From Pollenia angustigena (lineage: Eukaryota; Arthropoda; Insecta; Diptera; Polleniidae), in NCBI GenBank assembly GCA_930367215.1, contig OV884059.1:239505803-239569802 (forward strand): a stretch of DNA of 64,000 nt, written 5' to 3'. A model generated the notes under the pieces. That model was not told the origin of the DNA. It saw nothing but the letters and a program-made list of their open reading frames with translations, and ran no database searches. Position 1 is the first letter of the stretch; the number at the start of each line of letters is the position of its first letter. The position numbers were made by a program, and so were the translations under genes. Shown here piece after piece: positions 56,461 to 64,000 of this stretch.

Positions 56461-56988
56461 TTATTAAGCGTTCGGCTCACACACCCAGAAACGATATCTA
56501 TTTTTTAGTGTTTGCGTACACGAACACAACCCTTGATACCGTTCGTAACTATTTTCATGAAAGAACCGAACATTATATAGTGTTCTGTTCTTCGTTAGAC
56601 AAACATTATATTTGAATGTTCTATAATTTCTTTTTTTTTATTAATAAAGAAATAAACAAACAAAAAATTTTAAAAACGAACGCAGCACGAATAGCTTTTG
56701 TGTGCATTGTGTAAAATTATTTTGGTTGCCTTTTGTTTTTTTCGTAAAAAATTTTTGGTTTTTTTACCAGCCAAAAGGGACGAACATTAATGAACCAAAC
56801 ACAATAAAGCTTGTGGTTAAAAAAAAAACCGAACGGAATTAAATGTTCTCATTATTTGTTGAGTTGGATAAAAACAGTATTATTTTTGTGTTCGAAACAG
56901 GGAAACGTTATTTTTTTAATGATTATCTACACAAATACCGCTAGCGTTTGTGTTTTTCACAAATCTTCCAAACCGAACACTAATAAGC
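56461..56988 (+). mobile_element. Element with TTATTA-GTTCGG inverted ends; fuller copy of 22255-22643
   Basis: Left 'ttattaagcgttcggctcac' and, inward from the right, 'ttattagtgttcggtttgga' form the ends. Internal GTTCGG/CCGAAC motifs recur (56545 region, 56561, 56780). The distal 390 bases match 22255-22643. No transposase domain in its short frames. Confidence 0.5.
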
Positions 56989-57989
56989 GATATTTAGTGT
57001 TTAGTAGCAGTAGTGTTTAGTAGTATAAATTTTAATCTCTCTCTTCTTAGGGGAACTATTAAAAATATAATTTTCTGTTGAGTTGTTCGGAAGTGAACAT
57101 TTTGCTTGCTTTTTAAGTCGTTAGATAAATATTACTTGTTGTTACAAACGGCATGACAAACTTAATATATCCTCGTTCTCTACTGTTTTATTTTTTGTTT
57201 TGACCTTTAAAAGTTATTCCTGTTGGAAACAAAGAAAAACTTTTGCTTTAACTATTCTACACATGAATATATTAGTGACAACTTTAAGTTTAATGTGGGT
57301 TACGTCTCTATTGTTTGTTTTGTGTTGAGTTAGTCAAACTTATTTCATTCTGGCACCACATGTATGATTAAATTGATAATAACATGTTACATGTAATTTG
57401 TGCGAAAGAAAGCATACGAGTGACATCGTAAAATAGGCAGTTAAAATAATTTTAATTTAGAATTCTTTATAAAATGTATATATAAATATTATAAACTTGA
57501 AAATATTCTTATAATTTCTGTTAGAAATATATCCATAAAGTTTTCGCTTCAAATATCATGTAAAATCTACTCTGATTTGTTAGAAAATTTTCTTGAATTA
57601 AGCATTTTTTTTCTCCGTTTTCTATGGAATTTATTGCAAATTATTTATTTTCTTTTGTTTGGAATTTATCCTTTAACTTGCTTAAACGGAAAATGAAATG
57701 GTTTGTTGTTGTTTTACTTTCATAGTTTTTTAAACTACAATATAAAGGATACAAAAAGAATGGTAGGTTATTTATAGATTATTAATATAATTATTTTCTA
57801 CAAAGACTTGACTTTGATTATAACTTTTTTACTAAAGGAAACAAAGGAAAAATTTTTAATTTTTTGCATTCTTCCTTTGTAAAATTCAAATTCCTAACTT
57901 TTTCCCCAAGGAAAAAATCATAATAATTTTATATGCATTTTAAAGCAAAACAATTTTTATAAGAAAGTTGTAATAAATCTCTTTTCTTT
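56989..57989. other. AT-rich stretch, nothing recognised
   Basis: No gene or repeat was assigned. Confidence 0.4.
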
Positions 57990-58102
57990 TTACACCCTTG
58001 ACCGCACGAAAAGCGGCGTATATTAGTTTGTCATCCGTTTGTAATTTGTACAAAATTTATGTTAGACCCAAATTGGGTTTTCCACTGACCCAAAAAAAAT
58101 AT
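57990..58102 (+). repeat. 5' start of a CCGAAT repeat copy
   Basis: 'acacccttgaccgcac' and 'tattagtttgtcatccgttt' + gtaa correspond to the first 60 bases of 36386-37646. The rest of the copy was not found beyond the next insertion. Confidence 0.4.
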
Positions 58103-58112
58103 GGAGAATAGG

Positions 58113-58916
58113 GGTGGAGTGTCACAAAGCCATAGGACATAAAGCCATATGGCGTCAAGTCCCATTCCATTGAGACATAAGGGCATATGCCATTAAGTCT
58201 CAATATAATGGGACTTAACGCCATACATTTTTTCCGAAAAATGAGACATAAATCCATATTTTTGATAATGATTGTATTTCACCCTATTTTATGTAGAAAA
58301 TGCTTTGTTGTTTCATGTCGCCCTGTTTTATGTCAAAAATGGCGGTGTGAACTAAGTCCCCAATGAATTAACTCCCCAAACCCAAAATGAACTAAGCCCC
58401 TAAATTTGGGAACGTCGTTCATATATGGAAAAAATCCGAAAAAGCTACGGTAACAAGTGCTTCTCTGCATAGCCGGCCTTCGGCCGGACGCAATGATTTT
58501 CTCCTCTATGGTATAACAAACACCGGCTTCGCTAACTAAAGCTTCTCTGCGTAAACGGCCTTCGTTCGGAAACGAGACAGATTTTAGAAGCTTTACTTAG
58601 CGAAACCGGTACTCGTTATACCATAAAGGAGAAAATGCCGGTGTTTGTTATACCATGGAGGAGAAAATCCTTGCGCCCGGCCGAAGGCCGGCTATACAGC
58701 GAAGCTTTAGTTAGCGAAGCAGGTCTTTGTTATACCATATAAGCATTTGTAACGCAACACATCAAATGGGACATAACACCATAATGGCTTTATGTCCCAT
58801 TTCACTAAAATTGATATGAGACTTAAGTCCATGTCAAAATTATGGCTTTATGTCCGTTTGGATTGAGACATAAAGCCATTATGGCTTTATGTCCTATAGC
58901 TTTGTGACACCCCACC
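58113..58916. mobile_element. 804-bp TIR element with 10-bp target duplication, Mutator-like
   Basis: The direct repeat GGAGAATAGG flanks it (58103-58112, 58917-58926). The ends are GGTGGAGTGTCACAAAGCC and inward from the right GGTGGGGTGTCACAAAGCT, followed by 'taggacataaagccat'. Subterminal zones repeat 'tggctttatgtcccatt' in both orientations. The core (58450-58740) is an inverted pair of modules containing 'cggccttcggccgg', 'ggtataacaaacaccggctt' and 'gctaactaaagctt'. Duplication of 9-10 bp suits Mutator-like elements. No transposase frame. Confidence 0.85.
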
Positions 58917-58926
58917 GGAGAATAGG

Positions 58927-60201
58927 TTGTGAATATTTATGGCGCATTTGCTATTGAAATTAAGGCAGATTGATCCATAAATGTCGGAAATATGAGCAAA
59001 AAACCACGACTGCCTCTAATTTTATTCAAATAACCCTTGTTGTTGTTTTTTTACGTTTGGGAATAAGGCATTAGCAGCACGATTTGTTTTGTTTCCAATT
59101 TTGAAAATGTTTGCAAATTTAAGGCCTGTTCACGATAGAAGTGATTTTTTCCTGTAAGTTTTCTGATTCTTTAGAGCTTGAACACTTATGTATAATAAAT
59201 ATTACCCTTGCTATCATGCAAACTTCGCTTATTTAGCAATTGTCATTCGTTATAGTTTTAGGGACTTTTTTTATATTTTAATAGCTGGCAAGTGCACGGC
59301 TAAAAAAGCTAAACTGACAACATGCTCCATTTTTTGCGAGAACAATAAAGCACGTTGTTTTTGTTTTCATTTTGTTTTTTCTTAACCTACTTACAACTAC
59401 AATTAATGTTGAAATTTGTAACTTTTTTATTATGTGCTGTAGAACATAAAACGTTGACAGGTTGTATGTAGGAGGGGAACATTTAGTTTTACTCGTTCTG
59501 ACAGTAAAAACAGCATGCATTCATTTGTTGGTTGTACGTGTGCAGGGTAAAAACTAAAAAAATTTTCAATTTTATATTGCTTTTTATTTATGTACTAACC
59601 AAAGTATAATAAGTAACACGACTCTTTTTTTAATTTTATTGTCTCACATGTACATGTCCTGTGCAAGGCGAATTTACTTCAGGTGGCGGCGAGACTACAA
59701 CAAGTCAACAACACAAAAAACAACATGTATTTTGTTTTTATTTTTCGGTCATGTAATGTCAAAAACAAGGCGAATTAATATATATATGAATTGGCTTTGT
59801 ATAAAACAGTTGACTAAAGCAGGGCTACCAGATTTGGGGTTCTTATCTCAAATTAGTTTAAAACAATTAATTTCGGGCTTATATTGAGAATGTAAAAAAA
59901 AAACATTTTTCTTTTTAGGGAAATTATTGATAGATTTGTTTCTGTTACAAGCCGTCATACATATATAAAATCTGTAAGACTTTTTACGTACAAAACTCAT
60001 TTTAATACAATATATATGAAACAAATTATAGCGCAAATACAATATCGGACGGCTGAAAAATCTGATTTGCTGATCAGTAAATATCAGTTTTTTTATTTAA
60101 AATTAATCAGCAGCATATTTTTCTCATCTAAAAAACGTTTGCCCCATTTGTTAAGGTTGACCTGTTAAAACTCTATGAAGTAAAAATACTTTTAAACGTA
60201 T
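58927..60201. other. AT-rich stretch, nothing recognised
   Basis: Frames at 59188-59385, 59278-59520 and 59639-59887 are short, lie on opposite strands and have no recognisable domain. Confidence 0.4.
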
Positions 60202-60416
60202 TCAGGGGTGTTCTGAAAATCGAAAACAAAAAACCCAAAAATTGTATATGTAATTTTTTAATAAGATTTCCGTGATAAAAGAATTTTACGACAAATATTA
60301 AACAATTATTTCTTTGTTAAACTGAATTTTATAATAAAAATTATACAAATTAGTTTAAAAGAGTATTACAAACAACTGAACAATTTTATTGTTTTGCTTT
60401 TTCGATTTCGACACTC
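60202..60416 (+). mobile_element. MITE-like element, second copy of 53509-53720
   Basis: Starts 'caggggtgttctgaaaatcg' and ends 'ctttttcgatttcgacactc'. Aligns along its length with the other copy at 53509, in the same orientation. Confidence 0.65.
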
Positions 60417-61024
60417 TTGAATGGCTAAGCCAATTAATATTTTACGCGTTAAATGGATGAGTTTGTGGGTCGTTATTATAGCCCTAATTCTCCACATTTG
60501 GAATTTTCTGAAGTTGTGAACATTTCAAGTTCTTAAACGATATAAAATGGTGTAAAATGGATTTCCAGGCAGACTCCATTAATGCTAGAAGCATGTTTGC
60601 CAATGTTCTCATGATGCTTTAAGGTTTATATTTTTACCACTAGTCATAGGAACAAGAAATTTAAAATCTATTAATTATATCTTAGATTAACTGATCACAA
60701 CTTCCACTTCTTTTAATAACGTAAGATAATTACCAAATTGTAAAATTGGTTACATGACATTATTGTTTTAGTGTGCTTATCTATGCTAAACTAAATAATT
60801 TTTTTTTTAAAGAATTATTTAGTGGCTTTTTATTTTTAGAGGGGATATTTTAAGTAATTTTTATTTTAAATTTGGGATTGAAGAAAAAATTTATCTGGCA
60901 TCCCTAAACTAAAATTAACAAAAATAATTGAGAAAAAAAAAAAAATGAAAAAAAAATAAAATTATTTTTGGAATTAAGAAAATAATAGTTTTTCTAACAT
61001 AAACTTGTGCAATTTTTGTGAGCA
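60417..61024. other. AT-rich 3' flank of the LINE
   Basis: No gene recognised. This is the host sequence adjoining the LINE tail. Confidence 0.4.
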
Positions 61025-64000
61025 TTTTTTTTTTTTTTTTATTTATTTATTTATTTCATTAAATCTATGGATATGAATCCTTACAGACTACTATATATTA
61101 CAAAGTTTTATATAAAGGTATTATTAACGAAAAAATTTTGTTAAGACATATTAAGTATTTAAAAACACGATAATATTGCGTTTAATTACATTTATATTAA
61201 TTGAAAAATCGATTAAGCTATACAATTCATTGAAATTTTTGCATATTCTCCTCAAAGGATCAGCATCAGCATAATTTGTTTGCACAACAGGAAGGTGCAG
61301 AGGTATAAGGTGTCGGGTAAAACGTCGTGGAATATTAAAATTTATGTTACGAAGAAGGAAGTCGGAGAGGACATCGCCATTTATCAAATTAACTAGAAAT
61401 GCCACATTAAGCATTGTCCTTCGACTTTTTAAAGTAGGTAGTTTAATTATTGATAGCCTCGCAGTATACGAAGGAAGATTCCTAGCATAACGACCAAATG
61501 AGCTCCTTAGGCAGAATAAGAGAAACTGCTTTTGAACAGATTCAATTCGGTCTATGTGCATGTTAACTTCAGGATCCCAGACAATAGACCCATACTCCAA
61601 AATTGGCCTTACAAGGGATGTGTATAGTTGTTTCGTTACATTAGGATCTGTAAACTCTTTAGACCATCGTTTTATATAAGCAAGCACACCACGAGCTTTA
61701 TTAGTCGTCATAGTAATATGTTTGCAGAAATCTAGCTTAGGATCAAGTAGAATACCAAGATCCAGAAATTCTCCAACTAACTCTAGTTGATACCCGTCCA
61801 GGAAACAGTGTAGCATTGATGTGCAATTTCTAGAAAATCGCATGTGCTTGCATTTTTTTAAATTAAGCTCCATTTGGTTATATTTACACCATGCGTAAAA
61901 ACTATTTAAATCCTGCTGCAAATACGCCCCATCTGAAGATAATTTGTAGCTGAGAAACATCTTAACATCATCAGCGTACATTAAAACATTACAATGCTTC
62001 ATTACAAGCGGCAAGTCGTTTATGAAAATCGAAAACAGCAAAGGACCTAGGTGACTTCCTTGGGGGACACCGGAGCTAACAGAAATTTCTTTGGATGTGG
62101 TATTATCAAAAAGAACACACTGTGTCCTGCATGTTAGGTACGACCGTAACCAGCACAAAGCGTTGCTAGTAAACCCTAATAAATTCAGCTTAGTGAGAAG
62201 TAGGCTATGGTTGATTTTATCAAAAGCTTTGCTGAAGTCAGTATAAATAACGTCCATAAGTTGGCCATCCTTAAAAGCGCGATTTGTTAGAGTTGTTAGT
62301 TGTAAAATATTTGTTACTGCAGAACAACCTTTCCTGAAACCATGCTGGTATGGTGATATGAGTGAGGATACACTGTGGCAGAGAGAGTCTGTTAAGCATT
62401 TTTCAAAAAGTTTGGGAATTGCACTCAATTTTGCAATGCCTCTATAATTCGTTATGTCCGACTTGTTTCCTGATTTAAATATCGGTATGATAAAGGATTT
62501 CCTCCAAAATTGGGGGAAATATCCGTATTTTAATGACACATTAAACATGATAGCCAAAGGAGTAGCCAAAGCATGAGCACAAGTTTTTAAAACGCAAGCA
62601 GGGATGCCATCAGGTCCACTACACAATGACGATTTTATTGTTTTCAAAGATAAAAGAACCTGAGAAGTATCAATAGATGAAAATGATATAGCCTGATGTT
62701 CCATCAGACAAAACGGGTATTCAGTTGATGTATCGTACTGTTGCTTAGAATATGTTGTTGCAAAAAAATCGGCAAACATATTGCTTTTAATCAAATTAAT
62801 ATTAGACTCATTAATTAAATACTTCATAACTCTTGGATAGCCAGTCGATTTTCTTTTCGAATTTACAAAATTATAAAATGATTTTGGGTCACGTTTAAAG
62901 TTCCTTTTCATTTTCTCAAGGTAATTTATATATAGTCTCCTGTTGAGAAGATTATATTCTGCTCGAGATACACAGTATTTGCTATAATCATAAGCTGTTC
63001 GATATTGCTTATATTTTTTATAGCATTTGTTTTTAAAATTTTTTAATCTTGATAGATGAGGAGAATTCCACGGTGGACCTGAATGTTTAATCACTAGAAG
63101 TTTCGGCACACACTCCTCAAAAAAAGTATGCATAGTAGTATAAAATGTATTAATCATAGAGTCAATTGAAGCTGGGGTACCATTAGGAATGGATAACAGT
63201 TCAAGCCAATTAGTGTTGGTCAACAAATAGTTCAGGTCATCGTAATTTGTTTTCTTAAAACATAATTTCTTATCGTTTGTATCATCCTGATTACAAAAGG
63301 CATCAGACAAAATATTGTGACTAACTTCAAGAGTAGGTTGGTAGCGATCCTCTGGTCTAGTAACTGGTAATGTTCGCGTAATGGTGCAGTTGGTGGGTTC
63401 ATTCACAAAAACCAAATCTAGAGTGTTTCCATTATCATTACAAATACCATTTTTTTGGAAAAGACATAAATCAGATAAATTATTGAGAAACTCTTCAATA
63501 AAGGCATCAGATTTTATTGGTGCATAACTGTATGAGTCTGGTAAAAGTTTCCAAATTACTGCTGACAAGTTAAAATCACCAAAAACGTAAACGAAGTCCT
63601 CTGGCTGAGCTTTAGACACAACAGATTTTATGGATTCAAAATGTTTCATGTAAGTTAGTTGATCAGATTTTGGGGGAATGTAGGAACATGTTAAAAATAT
63701 ATGTGAGCTATTTAGTTTTATCCGAACACAGATAAACTCAATATCGGAATAATGTTCAAATTTAAACTCATCAGATTGGAAAGTATTTAAAACAGCAATT
63801 AAAACGCCTCCACCAGTAGTTAAAGTTTCTCTGTCACGTCTAAATATATTAAAATCATTGCAAAGAATTTCGGTATTTAAAGTGTTTCTATTTAGCCAAG
63901 TTTCAGTGAGAACAACTATATGGTGATTTATATTAAAACTCTCAATATAGAGGTTAGCCAGTTTAGTGTTTATACCACGAACATTTTGATAAATAATATT
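61025..64000 (-). mobile_element. Non-LTR retrotransposon (LINE), 3' part, continues past the window
   Basis: Read on the minus strand: ORF2 from the window edge to 61151, a 3' UTR of about 95 bases, then a (TAAA)n tract (61056-61041) and an A run (61040-61025) as the tail. The 5' end, any ORF1 and the upstream target duplication lie beyond 64000. The open coding frame and clean tail suggest a young copy. Confidence 0.92.
61151..64000 (-). CDS. LINE ORF2: AP-type endonuclease plus reverse transcriptase (partial, 5' end outside)
   Basis: 949 codons are open from the edge to a TAA; no start is visible because the frame stays open to base 64000, so the ATG at 63649 is not the true start. Endonuclease motifs by residue counted from the edge: QNVRG (5-9), TETW (32-35), SYIPP (106-110), GDFN (141-144), LDLVF (194-198) and a final SHN (227-229) where SDH is usual. 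Reverse transcriptase: GPDGIP (462-467), FRKGCSA (about 555), DFSKAFD with the first catalytic Asp (588-594), SGVPQGS (643-649) and the catalytic YADD (675-678), then the thumb (LDLGILLDPKLDF, LYTSLVRPILEYGSIVWDP). The enzyme nicks target DNA and primes reverse transcription there. The motif set suits the CR1/Jockey group; clade not fixed. No RNase H domain or C-terminal Cys/His knuckle is seen. No frameshift or stop, unlike every other LINE here. Confidence 0.95.
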   Translation of the reverse strand, partial: NIIYQNVRGINTKLANLYIESFNINHHIVVLTETWLNRNTLNTEILCNDFNIFRRDRETLTTGGGVLIAVLNTFQSDEFKFEHYSDIEFICVRIKLNSSHIFLTCSYIPPKSDQLTYMKHFESIKSVVSKAQPEDFVYVFGDFNLSAVIWKLLPDSYSYAPIKSDAFIEEFLNNLSDLCLFQKNGICNDNGNTLDLVFVNEPTNCTITRTLPVTRPEDRYQPTLEVSHNILSDAFCNQDDTNDKKLCFKKTNYDDLNYLLTNTNWLELLSIPNGTPASIDSMINTFYTTMHTFFEECVPKLLVIKHSGPPWNSPHLSRLKNFKNKCYKKYKQYRTAYDYSKYCVSRAEYNLLNRRLYINYLEKMKRNFKRDPKSFYNFVNSKRKSTGYPRVMKYLINESNINLIKSNMFADFFATTYSKQQYDTSTEYPFCLMEHQAISFSSIDTSQVLLSLKTIKSSLCSGPDGIPACVLKTCAHALATPLAIMFNVSLKYGYFPQFWRKSFIIPIFKSGNKSDITNYRGIAKLSAIPKLFEKCLTDSLCHSVSSLISPYQHGFRKGCSAVTNILQLTTLTNRAFKDGQLMDVIYTDFSKAFDKINHSLLLTKLNLLGFTSNALCWLRSYLTCRTQCVLFDNTTSKEISVSSGVPQGSHLGPLLFSIFINDLPLVMKHCNVLMYADDVKMFLSYKLSSDGAYLQQDLNSFYAWCKYNQMELNLKKCKHMRFSRNCTSMLHCFLDGYQLELVGEFLDLGILLDPKLDFCKHITMTTNKARGVLAYIKRWSKEFTDPNVTKQLYTSLVRPILEYGSIVWDPEVNMHIDRIESVQKQFLLFCLRSSFGRYARNLPSYTARLSIIKLPTLKSRRTMLNVAFLVNLINGDVLSDFLLRNINFNIPRRFTRHLIPLHLPVVQTNYADADPLRRICKNFNELYSLIDFSININVIKRNIIVFLNT

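Noticed and set aside
1..64000. CRISPR arrays, bacterial operons, riboswitches
   Set aside because: No regularly spaced identical repeats with unique spacers and no prokaryotic gene organisation; the window is animal genomic DNA.

Overview
The window is AT-rich eukaryotic DNA made almost entirely of transposable-element remains. It holds no bacterial-type operons, no rRNA and no clear multi-exon host gene. The best guess at the source is a higher fly (Diptera, probably a calyptrate fly of the blowfly, house-fly or flesh-fly kind). The reasons are the reverse-transcriptase families, the DFFLWGYVK-type mariner transposase, and a dispersed repeat that begins with 'tataccctccgcca' and ends with a short palindrome of the type attcggc-n-gccgaat, which I associate with such genomes. 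Species cannot be read from the sequence.

Region by region. At 1-6.4 kb there is a dispersed repeat, a 5'-truncated RTE-like LINE relic (4.2-5.1 kb) and a terminal-inverted-repeat (TIR) element (5.2-5.8 kb). At 8-14 kb lie three members of one TIR family (ends ATATGGG), one with a piggyBac-type MITE nested in it and one an 816-bp-arm near-perfect palindrome (12.3-14.0 kb). A 60-codon open segment at 12.0-12.15 kb (minus) is the only candidate host exon. At 14.5-18.6 kb two LINE relics sit in or beside copies of the CCGAAT repeat. At 19.5-31.4 kb are MITEs, a broken mariner transposase, foldback elements and a diverged tandem array. At 33-42.4 kb are nested TIR elements, a complete CCGAAT repeat, a hAT-like element, an RTE relic cut by a MITE with an intact 3-bp target duplication, and an R1/LOA-like relic. 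At 44-60.4 kb are more MITEs, including a second piggyBac type, a hAT type with 8-bp duplication and a Mutator-like type with 9-10-bp duplication. At 61.0-64.0 kb is the 3' part of a LINE whose ORF2 is open right to the window edge; it is the only long intact coding region.

The parts do not form a pathway. They record layered insertions, and nesting gives relative ages: CCGAAT repeat older than the LINE at 14.8-16.7 kb and the hAT MITE at 49 kb; RTE relic older than the MITE at 40.5 kb; ATATGGG element at 8.8-10.1 kb older than the piggyBac MITE inside it. Only the LINE at the right edge could still encode working protein. Most element boundaries rest on visible inverted repeats and target duplications read by eye; family names for non-autonomous elements are inferred from duplication length and end sequence.
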